Origin: CAXPZW01 sp964221845
Lineage (GTDB): Bacteria; Bacteroidota; Bacteroidia; Flavobacteriales_D; Sanyastnellaceae
Length of the DNA stretch: 57,202 bases
Reading direction: 5' to 3'
NCBI GenBank assembly: GCA_964221845.1
Contig: CAXPZW010000018.1
Span: 1 to 57,202, forward strand
The notes under the pieces were generated by a model, which was given only the letters and a program-made list of their open reading frames with translations, did no database searches and was not told the origin of the DNA. This document shows positions 8,902-17,397 of this stretch, piece by piece. The position numbers and the translations under genes were made by a program. The first letter of the stretch is position 1; each line of letters starts with the position of its first letter.

Positions 8902-10107
8902 TTAAGCAGGTTGGTGGGCGCCTTGGTACACGCGCAGTCCAGCAGCAATGCAATCCACCGCGTGACGCAATGCTTCGAGCTCCAACACGTATGCGATGCG
9001 CACCTGGTTGCGGCCGAGGCCTTCGGTGGCGTAGAAGCCTGCTGCAGGAGCCATCATCACCGTGGCACCCTCGTACTCGAACGATTCCAGCATCCACTGG
9101 CAGAAGTGCTCGGCGTCGTCCACCGGCAATTCAGCAATGCAGTAAAACGCGCCCGACGGCTTGGGGCAGGTCACCCCTTCCAGAGCGTTGAGGCCCTGTA
9201 CCAAGGTGTTGCGACGCTCCACGTACTCGTCCACCACTTCGGTGAAGTAAGCATCCGGCGTGTCGAGGGCGGCCTCTCCAGCAATCTGACCGAAGGTGGG
9301 CGGCGACAAGCGCGCCTGACCAAATTTCAATGCGGTGGCCATCACCTCTTGGTTGCGGCTCATCATGGCACCAATGCGGGCACCACACATGCTGTAGCGC
9401 TTGCTCACCGAATCGATCATGATCACGTTCTGCTCAATGCCCGAAAGGTTCATCACCGAAAACGGCTCAGCGCCGTCGTAACAAAACTCGCGGTACACCT
9501 CATCGGCAAACAACCAGAGGTCGCGGCTGGCCACCAAATCACGCAGCTGCTCGAGCTCCTCGCGCGAGTAGAGGTAACCGGTGGGGTTACCCGGGTTGCA
9601 GATCAGAATACCGCGGGTGCGCTCGGTGATCTTCTCCTCAAATGCCGAGATGGGAGGAAGCGCAAATCCGTCGTCCATCGACGCAGTAACCGGAACCACT
9701 TTCACGCCTGCCATCACCCCAAAGCCGTTGTAATTGGCGTAGAAGGGTTCGGGAATGATGATTTCATCGCCCGGATTGAAGCAGGACATGAAGCCAAACA
9801 CCAGCGCTTCAGAGCCGCCGGTGGTCACCATCACATCGCCAGCGTCAATGCCAATGCCTTTGCTGTTGTAGTACTTGGCCAAGCCTTCGCGGTAACTGGC
9901 GAATCCTTCGGAGTTGGAGTACTCCACCACGGTGCGCTTGAGGTTGCGCATGCGCTCCATGACCACTTCCGGCGTGCGGATATCGGGCTGGCCGATGTTG
10001 AGGTGGTACACGGTTTTGCCCGCTGCTTTGGCGGCCGTAGCATAAGGAACAAGCTTGCGGATGGGGGAGGCCGGCATGGCCGTACCCTTGGATGAAATCT
10101 GGGGCAT
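8902..10107 (-). CDS. Class I/II PLP-dependent aminotransferase (aspartate aminotransferase-like)
   Basis: This 401-residue protein belongs to the fold-type I aminotransferases. It shows the N-terminal HLNIGQPDIRTP, the PLP-contacting TGGSEAL, NPGNPTGYLYS, DEVYREFCYDG, and the Schiff-base lysine in DSVSKRYSMCGARIG. These are the features of the AspC/AATase Igamma group. I chose ATG 10107 (MPQISSKG) because conservation begins just after it; a TTG at 10158 would add 17 residues. Its amino-acid substrate cannot be fixed. It sits in the middle of a leftward gene string, 60 bp after the GNAT gene and 18 bp before the DPM1-like glycosyltransferase. That may only mean shared transcription, not shared pathway. 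Confidence 0.85.
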   Translation of the reverse strand: MPQISSKGTAMPASPIRKLVPYATAAKAAGKTVYHLNIGQPDIRTPEVVMERMRNLKRTVVEYSNSEGFASYREGLAKYYNSKGIGIDAGDVMVTTGGSEALVFGFMSCFNPGDEIIIPEPFYANYNGFGVMAGVKVVPVTASMDDGFALPPISAFEEKITERTRGILICNPGNPTGYLYSREELEQLRDLVASRDLWLFADEVYREFCYDGAEPFSVMNLSGIEQNVIMIDSVSKRYSMCGARIGAMMSRNQEVMATALKFGQARLSPPTFGQIAGEAALDTPDAYFTEVVDEYVERRNTLVQGLNALEGVTCPKPSGAFYCIAELPVDDAEHFCQWMLESFEYEGATVMMAPAAGFYATEGLGRNQVRIAYVLELEALRHAVDCIAAGLRVYQGAHQPA

Positions 10108-10167
10108 GGGTCTGGATTGTCGGACGGCAAAATTCGGGAGCCGAAAGGGTTTCTCCAACCCCCCGGG

Positions 10168-10611
10168 TCAGAATCGGTAAAACATGAGCTGGTGTGGGCC
10201 AATATTGCGCACCTCGTACCACTCATCAATGCGGTCAAACCCCATGCGTCCGTAAAAGCCAAGGGCCACTTTGCGCGCATCGCACCACAGTACGTCCTTG
10301 CCGAGATTGTTCACTTGTTCCAGTGCAGCATCCACAACGGCTTTGCCGGCTCCTGTGCCCCGCACATCGGGATGGGTAGCCATGGCGCGCAGGCGGTATT
10401 GCTTCACATCCTTGAGCTTGGGCGTGTGCATTTCAAACAAGGAACAAATGCCCACCAAGTGGTCGTCCAAAAACGCGCCAATGTGGATGGCGTCTTTGCG
10501 GTGGTCAATGTCGATCACGCAAGATTCCACATCCGGCAAATGCGGCCACAGCACAAGGTGGCGCAGCGGACGGGTGTCCTCAGGAGCAATGGTACGCGTA
10601 GTGAAACTCAT
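10168..10611 (-). CDS. GNAT family N-acetyltransferase
   Basis: This 147-residue protein is a single GNAT domain. It shows the conserved acetyl-CoA loop after HPDVRGTGAGKAV and the C-terminal strand YGRMGFDRIDEWYEV. ATG 10611 overlaps the TGA of the S4 gene as ATGA, which decides the start; a longer reading frame from 10674 lies within the S4 gene. The substrate is unknown. Being second in the operon after an Hsp15-like RNA-binding protein gives no clear functional hint. Confidence 0.82.
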   Translation of the reverse strand: MSFTTRTIAPEDTRPLRHLVLWPHLPDVESCVIDIDHRKDAIHIGAFLDDHLVGICSLFEMHTPKLKDVKQYRLRAMATHPDVRGTGAGKAVVDAALEQVNNLGKDVLWCDARKVALGFYGRMGFDRIDEWYEVRNIGPHQLMFYRF

Positions 10612-10973
10612 TTGCGGAATTTGTCCAAGTCGCGGCGCTGCTTTTTGGTCGGGCGCCCCGGTGTGCGGTTCCACATCACGTCCTTGTATTGGAGCTTGAG
10701 GAGCTCGAGCTTGTGCAGCTCATCGGCGGAGGTGATGTTGTCGATCAACCCCTCCACAAGCGCAGGCCCAACGCGGGACTTAGGAATGTCCAACACTTCA
10801 TATTCGTAATCGATGGCTTGCTTGCGCACCTTGATCACGTCATCTTCCCCCACCAAACGCGAGGGCTTGGCCAGGTCTCCGTTGACCCAAACCTTTCCCG
10901 CAACGCACGCCTCCTTGGCCTGGGCTCGGGTTTTGAAGATGCGGACACACCAGAGAAACTTGTCAATTCGCAT
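10608..10973 (-). CDS. S4 domain RNA-binding protein, Hsp15 (HslR)-like
   Basis: This 121-residue protein opens with an S4 domain: MRIDKFLWCVRIFKTRAQA, then GKVWVNG and KPSRLVGEDD. It ends in a basic tail (GRPTKKQRRDLDKFRK). In E. coli Hsp15 binds stalled 50S subunits carrying nascent chains and helps recycle them. The Bacteroidota members are longer, as here. It is the first gene of a possible six-gene leftward operon, with a near-consensus -7 element 20 bp upstream of ATG 10973 and a 4-bp overlap with the following GNAT gene. Confidence 0.85.
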   Translation of the reverse strand: MRIDKFLWCVRIFKTRAQAKEACVAGKVWVNGDLAKPSRLVGEDDVIKVRKQAIDYEYEVLDIPKSRVGPALVEGLIDNITSADELHKLELLKLQYKDVMWNRTPGRPTKKQRRDLDKFRK

Positions 10974-10993
10974 GGGCGCAGAGGTTAGAATTA

Positions 10994-11001
10994 TAAAGAT
11001 A
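10994..11001 (-). promoter_or_regulatory. Bacteroidota -7 element, near-match, for the S4 gene
   Basis: Read on the minus strand this is TATCTTTA, one mismatch from TAnnTTTG, placed about 20 nt before ATG 10973. It is the only promoter-like word between the S4 gene and the upstream tandem repeat. Confidence 0.4.
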
Positions 11002-11019
11002 CGAAGTGGGGGGAGGAGC

Positions 11020-11400
11020 AGTGTAAGGGTTTAGTGCAAGGGTTTAGTGCAAGGGTTTAGTGCAAGGTTTTAGTGCAAGGAGGGGGGTGGTTCTTAGCGA
11101 TCTGTCTGGATGAAGTCAGGTTCGGCTTTCACTTATTGCTGGCACTTGCACCGCCATCCCGCCCTCTCGCTTACCTTGGTGGGCGCCCGCCCCCGCCTAC
11201 CATCCTGAGCATGTCGCTCGTGGCTAAGTTCGACCGGACACCAACACCATCCAACCCCCAAACCACACCCTTTTGTGGATGGAACCGTCAGACGCATGGA
11301 TCATCCAGCCCACCTTGTGGATCACACACCTCCTGCAAATAGCCACTCCTCACTTTTCACTTTTAACTCCCTTGCACTATCTGCTTGCACTTCCACTTCC
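11020..11400. repeat. Dispersed GTGCAAG inverted-repeat element, copy 2, with 13-bp tandem array
   Basis: The stretch between the S4 gene and the lipoprotein gene has no coding support. Its left part (11020-11080) is a 13-bp tandem, AGTGCAAGGGTTT, in about 4.7 copies with one or two substitutions. The right part (11370-11399) holds the opposite orientation, CTTGCAC, twice. Between them CCTCCTGCAAATAGCCACT and TCACTTTTAACTCCC match the interior of the element at 2020-2241. The two loci therefore belong to one intergenic repeat family, and both end just before a plus-strand gene. Confidence 0.6.
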
Positions 11401-11417
11401 ACTAGCCAAAGCCTCTG

Positions 11418-11425
11418 TAGCTTTG
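11418..11425 (+). promoter_or_regulatory. -7 element TAGCTTTG, 5 nt before the lipoprotein ATG
   Basis: This is an exact match to TAnnTTTG. Only CACCC separates it from ATG 11431, so the transcript would begin at or next to the start codon. This supports 11431 over the longer open frame upstream. Confidence 0.6.
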
Positions 11426-11430
11426 CACCC

Positions 11431-12213
11431 ATGAAGTCCTTCCTCCTCTCGGTCATCCTGCTCTCGGCTGCTTGCCAAAACACCCCGCACCCCACCACCT
11501 CATCGGTGACGGACCCTCAGCGCAACGCCCGTGTGGCGGCCGGGGTGCATGTGGCCAAGAAGTACAAAGTAGTTGTCGAAGACCAGCGCGAATTGGCGGC
11601 GCAGTTGACCTACAATACCGAAGGACTGCTCACCGAAGAGGTCACCTACCGCGGCGGCAAACCGGCAAGCACCGTGGTCTACACCTATCATCCGGACTTC
11701 AGCGTGAACACCGCCAGCAAAAACGGCAAACCGCACATGCGCCGGCTGCTGCAAGACGGGGGACGCACGGTGGTGGAAGAAACCTTTCTGCTGCACGACA
11801 CCTTGCGCACGGTGTATGAGAACGATGCCCAAGGGCGCCACTTAATATCAGAAACCTCCAAAGCGGGCCAAGTGCGCACCCAAAACACCTACACCTGGTC
11901 GGTCACCGGTGATACGCTGCGGGTGCTTCAGGAGGCCGCTTCGGGCGCACGTGAATTTGTACAGGTATTGCACCAGGGCCGCGTAATCAAAGAGCAGCGA
12001 TTTGCGGACGGTGCCGAGGTGTATTTGGAAGAGAATACTTACTCCCCCGAAGGACTGCCCACGTTCCAAAAACGGATCGACAAGGCGGGGTGTGCTTTCA
12101 CCACTACCTTCACCTACCAAGCAGGCTTGCTCCAATCCGAGGTCAACGGCTTTGAGTGCGAGGGCCAGGTTGGCCAAGTGGTGTACGTCTGGGAGTACGA
12201 GCGGTTCGAGTGA
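11431..12213 (+). CDS. Lipoprotein with YD/RHS-like antiparallel repeats, function unknown
   Basis: This 260-residue protein has a lipoprotein signal (MKSFLLSVILLSAAC, with the Cys as lipidation site). The rest is a run of short strand pairs such as LTYNTEGLLTEEVTY, YENDAQGRHLISE and NTYSPEGLPTFQKRI, in the style of YD/RHS repeats or MORN-like outer-membrane antigens of Bacteroidota. It probably sits on the outer or inner membrane facing the periplasm. Its stop codon abuts, tail to tail, the stop of the TonB receptor gene with no gap. No enzymatic motif is visible. Confidence 0.7.
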   Translation: MKSFLLSVILLSAACQNTPHPTTSSVTDPQRNARVAAGVHVAKKYKVVVEDQRELAAQLTYNTEGLLTEEVTYRGGKPASTVVYTYHPDFSVNTASKNGKPHMRRLLQDGGRTVVEETFLLHDTLRTVYENDAQGRHLISETSKAGQVRTQNTYTWSVTGDTLRVLQEAASGAREFVQVLHQGRVIKEQRFADGAEVYLEENTYSPEGLPTFQKRIDKAGCAFTTTFTYQAGLLQSEVNGFECEGQVGQVVYVWEYERFE

Positions 12214-14619
12214 TTACAACTCCACAATTACCCCAATGGTCGGCAGCACTGTACCGCCCACTTGCTCGATAAACACCGGCGTGTAAGAGCCCGGGTTAAT
12301 GGCATCGGGGATGGGATTGCCAAATTCGTCCTTCTCCACATCCAAGAAATCAGGCGCAGGGGTTTGGAAGTTGGTCACGTTCTGCACATCCAGGAACAGG
12401 TTGAGGCTCCAATTGTCGAAAAACCACTTCTTGTCCAGACGTACGTCCAAGGTGTAGAAGGGCGTTAAACGTTCGGTGTTTAACTGCTCAAAGTCCAAGA
12501 GGCCCGCGCGGAACAAGTCCCACACTGGAATTTGTACCGAGTTCTCCACGTCAAACGGTGTAAATGGGGTTCCGGCAGAGAACAGGAAACGCGAACCGAG
12601 TTCCCAGTTGTTGCCAAATTTCTTACCCGCAGTGACCGATACCAAATGGCGGCTGTCCCACGAACTGGGGATGAAGACGTCGTCCTCAGCGCCAGTAAAC
12701 TCGCTGCGCACCCAAGTATAGCTTACGATACCATACAGGCCGTTAAAGAGACGCTGCTGGAACATGAACTCCGCACCGTACGCGCGCCCTTCTGAAGTGG
12801 AGGTCACCAGCTCGTTGCCCACCACGCCAAAGTCGCCGCCGAGGTTGGCCAGCGAAATTTGCTTGTCGACGCTGAACGGGTAGCGGTCGTAGTACTTGAA
12901 GAAGCCTTCTACCGATACCTGCGCGTTGCGCTTGGGCAGCTCGTAGCGGAAGCCCGAAACCAGTTGCTGATTGCGGATGTACTTGATGTCGTTTTGACGG
13001 TTGACCAAGTTGCCATTCTCCGCATAACCGAGCACGGTGTACGTTGGCAGCTGGAAGTAAATGCCGGTATTGAAGTTCCAACTCAACAGCTCAGTGATGG
13101 AGTAGCTGGCAGACAGGCGGGGCGAGAATTGCTCCAAAGGGTTGGACATGCTCTGGTCCCACTCGTTGCCATCGACGCGCAGTCCTGCGCTCAACACCAA
13201 GCGGTTTTCCAAGAAGGGCTTGCTGGCTTGAGCAAACGCACCGTACTTGTGCATGTCAAAGCGCGATGACACCTCTAAAGGAACCAAAGTTCCAGATTGC
13301 TGGCTGAAGATCTGGAAGAAGCTAAAGTTGTTGTACTTGGCGTATTCGTAAGCCACCCCCACGTTGACCTTCATGCCGTTTTCGAAGAACTTCTTGTGCT
13401 CCACGCGCAACTTGTTCTCGATCTCCTGGCTCTGGTAATCGAAGGTCTTATCCAGGTTCACATCGTTGTCGAAGTGCTTGAAACTTTCGTTGTTGAGCAT
13501 GTTGCGGCTGGCCACTACGGTGGTGATGCCCCCTTCTGAGTAATGGTCCCATTTGATCCCCATCGTGTAGTTCCACTGGGTATTGACGGGAAGAAAATCC
13601 AAGATGCGACGGTTGTTTTCGAAATCTGGATCCTCGGTATCTTCTGCCAGATCGACATTGAGTGCAAAATCATCCAATGCACCTATGCCAAGTACCGTGA
13701 CCTTGTTCTTCTCGTTCAGCTGGGTTTGCCACTTGAATTGGAAGTCGTTGTAGGTGGGCAGAAAAGGCAGGCCGAGTTGACCAAAGAGGAATTGCAAATA
13801 ACTGCGGCGCGCACTGGCAATCAGGGAGGAGTTTTCTCCAGTCGGCCCTTCTACGGTGAGACCGATGTCTGAAGCGCCCACCACGGCATTGGCCGTCCAC
13901 TTGTCCGAACGGCCATCCTTGAAGCCAAATTCCAGCACCGAGCTCAATGCATTTCCGCGGTTGGATGGAAAGGCCCCCGAATAGAAGTCCACCGTTTCAA
14001 TAAAATCCACGTTGATCATGCCCACCGGGCCACCACTTGAACCTTGGGTGGCGAAGTGGTTGATGTTGGGGATTTCGATGCCGTCGATGTAGAAACGGTT
14101 TTCGTTTGGAGCGCCACCGCGAATCACGATGTCGTTGCGGAAAGAAGGGGTGCTGGCCACACCGGGCAAGGAGCGGATGGCTTGGGAGATATCGCGGTTA
14201 CCGCCCGGATTGCGTTTGACTTCGTTCACACCAATGCGCGAGAGCGAAACTGGGGCCTCATCGCGTTTGGTTAATCCTGAGGTCTGGACTTCGGCTGCCT
14301 CCGTTACGATGGTACTTTCCTCCAGAGCGATGTTCTTGAAAGCCACGCGGGCGGTAGACACCTCTATTTCGAAGAGGATCTGTGAGGTGAACCCGATCGC
14401 ACTCACCTCCACATTGTAGAGTCCTGGCGCCAAACCTTCCAGGCGGTACAGGCCTTCCATATCGGTGGCCGTTGCCACATTGGTGCTCTGCACGAGCACG
14501 TTTGTAAAGGGTACCGGCTCATTGGTGCGCGCGTTGGTCACCTTACCGGAAATCACACCCGATTGGGCGTGCGCCATCACCGCCGTGACGGCAAAAACGA
14601 ACGTAAACAGGAAGCGCAT
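12214..14619 (-). CDS. TonB-dependent receptor with N-terminal carboxypeptidase-regulatory-like domain
   Basis: This 801-residue outer-membrane protein has a signal peptide (MRFLFTFVFAVTAVMAHAQ). A beta-sandwich carboxypeptidase-regulatory-like domain follows at about 22-110 (VISGKVTNARTNEPVPFTNV). The plug domain runs to about 250 (DISQAIRSLPGV, DIVIRGGAPNENRFYIDG), and a 22-strand barrel is expected to the C-terminus, which ends in the usual aromatic/hydrophobic strand (TIGVIVEL). ATG 14619 begins the signal peptide; an in-frame codon at 14652 is less likely. No SusD-like partner is adjacent, so the ligand (siderophore, vitamin or peptide) is unknown. It is close to T9SS cargo genes but 147 bp from the nearest one. 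Confidence 0.9.
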   Translation of the reverse strand: MRFLFTFVFAVTAVMAHAQSGVISGKVTNARTNEPVPFTNVLVQSTNVATATDMEGLYRLEGLAPGLYNVEVSAIGFTSQILFEIEVSTARVAFKNIALEESTIVTEAAEVQTSGLTKRDEAPVSLSRIGVNEVKRNPGGNRDISQAIRSLPGVASTPSFRNDIVIRGGAPNENRFYIDGIEIPNINHFATQGSSGGPVGMINVDFIETVDFYSGAFPSNRGNALSSVLEFGFKDGRSDKWTANAVVGASDIGLTVEGPTGENSSLIASARRSYLQFLFGQLGLPFLPTYNDFQFKWQTQLNEKNKVTVLGIGALDDFALNVDLAEDTEDPDFENNRRILDFLPVNTQWNYTMGIKWDHYSEGGITTVVASRNMLNNESFKHFDNDVNLDKTFDYQSQEIENKLRVEHKKFFENGMKVNVGVAYEYAKYNNFSFFQIFSQQSGTLVPLEVSSRFDMHKYGAFAQASKPFLENRLVLSAGLRVDGNEWDQSMSNPLEQFSPRLSASYSITELLSWNFNTGIYFQLPTYTVLGYAENGNLVNRQNDIKYIRNQQLVSGFRYELPKRNAQVSVEGFFKYYDRYPFSVDKQISLANLGGDFGVVGNELVTSTSEGRAYGAEFMFQQRLFNGLYGIVSYTWVRSEFTGAEDDVFIPSSWDSRHLVSVTAGKKFGNNWELGSRFLFSAGTPFTPFDVENSVQIPVWDLFRAGLLDFEQLNTERLTPFYTLDVRLDKKWFFDNWSLNLFLDVQNVTNFQTPAPDFLDVEKDEFGNPIPDAINPGSYTPVFIEQVGGTVLPTIGVIVEL

Positions 14620-14765
14620 GACTGGCGTTTTTCTGAGTGTGAAACACGCCAAGCCTTCAGAGGTTCACCAATGTGTACTATCCTATTGGTGTTTAATTGG
14701 TTGGAATGCCGGAAAAGCACTCAAGTACTGGCCACAACCGCCATGTTTCTCTCAGAGTACCGCCG

Positions 14766-16247
14766 TCACTTCTGAATGAGCAACGGTTTGGTGATCACTG
14801 TTTCTGCACCAAAGATGCTCAAGATGTATTCACCATTGGTCAACTGATCCGTGAGCAAGGTGGTCAGCGTATCCAGCAATACGCCTTCACTAACGATTCT
14901 ACCTTGCATATCCGAGATGCTGTAGGCACTGTTACGCAGATTACCCTCGATGGAAATTCGAACTGCGCTGGATGCCGGGTTGGGGGATAGCCCCACTCGT
15001 CTGTCGGGTTCGTCATGCAACGACACCTGTGTTGCTGCGGGCTGGATTTTCATGACGCCCACTTCGGTGTCACCTCCTGCGTCCGTGTCGTTGAATAGCA
15101 CGAATCCGTTTTCGATCAGCACGCCATATTCTGTGGCCGTATTGACTCCGTCGTGACTGTATACCCAACTGTTTGCGATCTCACCACCTGTGGTGACCGA
15201 TAACACCCAACCTACCCATACATCCGATGCAGGAAAGAGCGGGTCAGAGGCACTGTAGCTACTCTCGTCTCCAGACCCGCCGAATAAGAACACATGATCG
15301 CCGTTGGTCTGTATGCCGTACAATTCGTTTCGAATGTGTTCCAGCGAGTACCCACGAGGGTTTGCGTAGTGGTATTTCCACTGCACATCTGCCTCAGGGG
15401 TCAATGCAATGCAGGTGTAGTCGTAGGGATCACCGGCACCTTCCCGCCCATTGTGACACCCATAGTACAGTTGGCCATTGCCATCGGCGGTCAAATCCGA
15501 CGGGATTTCGGTTTCGGTATCAGGGATGACCTCGTGCCAGAGCAGCGCTCCTTCCGTATCAAATTTGGACACCGATACGCCCTCCTCGTACATCACTCCG
15601 CCAGCATAGAGATCTCCCCCTTCGCCTTGAACAATGGCAAGGGCGTATTCAGAAGCATCGTGTATGGTGGACCAGATTTCGTCTCCCGTTTCGGGATTTA
15701 CCTTTAACAGCATGGATTGCCCACCGTAGACAACAAAAATGGTATTGGGCTCATCGCCATTCACAAATCCTGCCCCATAGATCTGCCCGTCTTCACCCAC
15801 AATGGCCATGCGCACGCCATCAAATTGCTGGCTGTTTCCCGGGTATGGATAATTACGATCCCAGATGACTTCACCGGTTTGGCCGTTCAAACGGGCCATC
15901 CAGCGCTCTTGTGTATCACCAGCCCCCCCGGTAACGATGAAGTCTGCCCCTCCTTCTCCGGCGATTTCGCAAATGCCAAATCCAACTTTATCCTCGAACG
16001 TTTGGCTCCACAGCAACGCGCCTGAATTGCCGTCAATCTTGTGAATACGCGCCATGCCCTCAGGCATAAACACCAACGCAACGTCACCGTTGAGGTCCGT
16101 GCATCCGCGGTTTACCTTTCCTGCTGGTCCGTCTGTGAAGACGGCTTCCCAAGCAATGTCCGCGTTGTAAGAGGAAGATGCTGGAACGACCTGTCCCCAT
16201 GCATACGTACAGCAGACGACTGCGAGCAACAACACTGGTGTTTTCAT
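14766..16247 (-). CDS. T9SS-secreted PQQ-like beta-propeller protein
   Basis: This 493-residue protein has a signal peptide (MKTPVLLLAVVCCTYAWGQ). The body is made of repeated blades of the type SGALLWSQTF, TGEVIWDRNYP, TGDEIWSTI, EGALLWHEV and ADVQWKYHY, which indicates a PQQ-like or quinoprotein-style propeller without known cofactor residues. The last 80 residues are a T9SS type A sorting domain (VGLSPNPASSAVRISIEG to PLLIQK). Start 16247 is set by the signal peptide; a frame to 16298 would add 17 residues. It is probably surface-attached or released. The G+C content looks lower here than in the housekeeping genes. Confidence 0.82.
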   Translation of the reverse strand: MKTPVLLLAVVCCTYAWGQVVPASSSYNADIAWEAVFTDGPAGKVNRGCTDLNGDVALVFMPEGMARIHKIDGNSGALLWSQTFEDKVGFGICEIAGEGGADFIVTGGAGDTQERWMARLNGQTGEVIWDRNYPYPGNSQQFDGVRMAIVGEDGQIYGAGFVNGDEPNTIFVVYGGQSMLLKVNPETGDEIWSTIHDASEYALAIVQGEGGDLYAGGVMYEEGVSVSKFDTEGALLWHEVIPDTETEIPSDLTADGNGQLYYGCHNGREGAGDPYDYTCIALTPEADVQWKYHYANPRGYSLEHIRNELYGIQTNGDHVFLFGGSGDESSYSASDPLFPASDVWVGWVLSVTTGGEIANSWVYSHDGVNTATEYGVLIENGFVLFNDTDAGGDTEVGVMKIQPAATQVSLHDEPDRRVGLSPNPASSAVRISIEGNLRNSAYSISDMQGRIVSEGVLLDTLTTLLTDQLTNGEYILSIFGAETVITKPLLIQK

Positions 16248-16330
16248 GTTTAGCTTACTCTGACTTTTGCTCAACAACCGCTCAGACAGATAAGACATGG
16301 TGCAGCTGATGATCCTGCTAAATCAGGACT

Positions 16331-16522
16331 TCAATACGCACAGGACTCCGGACACGTGCACCACTCATCTCCGGGTTGACAATCCGGTGTGCAGGGACAT
16401 TCTGGGACATCGCCATTGAGGCACTCTGCTGCCAACGCATTGTTCTGAACAAATGCGGCTAGTCCTGTGGCCAAGAACACAACGCAAAGCGCAATGACCC
16501 ACTTTTTTTGTGACAGTTTCAT
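16331..16522 (-). CDS. Small cysteine-rich exported peptide (possibly NVEALA-like)
   Basis: This 63-residue product has a basic start (MKLSQKKW), a hydrophobic stretch at about 9-25, and a mature part with seven Cys in the last 31 residues (CLNGDVPEC, CPCTPDC, EWCTCPESC). The words QNNALAAEC at the junction resemble the NVEALA motif of small Bacteroidota exported peptides, but the match is partial. It lies on the same strand between two T9SS cargo genes, about 80 bp after one and 40 bp before the other. The spacing and the intact signal make it a real gene rather than noise. Its function is unknown. Confidence 0.65.
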   Translation of the reverse strand: MKLSQKKWVIALCVVFLATGLAAFVQNNALAAECLNGDVPECPCTPDCQPGDEWCTCPESCAY

Positions 16523-16563
16523 GGTAGATAATGATCAAGATTCAACGAGAAGATCCGCTTCAT

Positions 16564-17220
16564 TTACCTCTGTATCAGCAGTGGATTGTGAACGACCTCG
16601 CCGTCGGTTATAATACTTAAGGTATACCTTCCTGAAGGTAAGCCCGCTATGTTGATTGGAGTCATGGTACTGGTCAAGGTTCCTTGCACACAGCGGTGGC
16701 TTCGCAGGTCCGTGATGACATACATACTGTTCACCAATTCGACATTGACGCCTACCCTGGTTTCGGAGGATGCTGGATTGGGAAAAATACCCACCTCAGT
16801 CTCGATGGTCGAAACCGACAATGGAGCGCTTATGGTGACCATCCAAGTCACCGTATCCACAGCCGTGCCATTGGTGATAATTTCCATTTGTGCCATGCCC
16901 GTCCCGGGGGTTTGATTAGGATAAACATGGCAGTTCAGGTACTGCTCCGTCCCCGCAGTAAAGTTCAAATCTCCTTCGGTAACGCCGATATCGTAACAGT
17001 TGGGGAAACAAAAAGAAAAGTCCCATTCGCTTGGACCTTCCAGTGTTACAATGCTCCATGACAATGTCACCTCCTCCAAGGCATTGTAGTAGGTGTTCTG
17101 TGCCGGTGAGCTCTGATCAACGGTTCCCTCGAGGATCAACTCGTAATCATCAATGGAGTGACTCTGCCCGTAACTGAGGGCAGATACCAAAACGAGCAGG
17201 GGAAGTAATGTAGAGCGCAT
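16564..17220 (-). CDS. T9SS-secreted protein with Ig-like body
   Basis: This 218-residue protein has a signal peptide (MRSTLLPLLVLVSALSYGQ). An all-beta central part carries the cysteine pair in FSFCFPNCYD and resembles an Ig-like or cohesin-like sandwich. The C-terminus is a type A sorting domain (VGIFPNPASSETRVGV to NPLLIQR). The first ATG after the -7-like element at 17238 is 17220; a longer frame to 17259 lacks a signal sequence. It is likely an accessory surface protein. No enzymatic residues are recognisable. Confidence 0.78.
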   Translation of the reverse strand: MRSTLLPLLVLVSALSYGQSHSIDDYELILEGTVDQSSPAQNTYYNALEEVTLSWSIVTLEGPSEWDFSFCFPNCYDIGVTEGDLNFTAGTEQYLNCHVYPNQTPGTGMAQMEIITNGTAVDTVTWMVTISAPLSVSTIETEVGIFPNPASSETRVGVNVELVNSMYVITDLRSHRCVQGTLTSTMTPINIAGLPSGRYTLSIITDGEVVHNPLLIQR

Positions 17221-17237
17221 ATCACTAAAGTTTGCTC

Positions 17238-17245
17238 GAAAGATA
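17238..17245 (-). promoter_or_regulatory. -7 element near-match (TATCTTTC) for the gene at 17220
   Basis: On the minus strand this reads TATCTTTC, one mismatch from TAnnTTTG, and it ends 17 nt before ATG 17220. Confidence 0.4.
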
Positions 17246-17397
17246 GTGGTTTTCCGCACGATTCAGCCCAGCTTTCATTGGTCCGAGCAAAGGGGCATAC
17301 ACCGTTCTTCTCTTCAACGGCTTCTCTAGGTCAGACGCATTCTAAGAAGCACTGAAAGCGAAAGCACAACGGTCTTGGGATTACCTGAAACCAGGCA

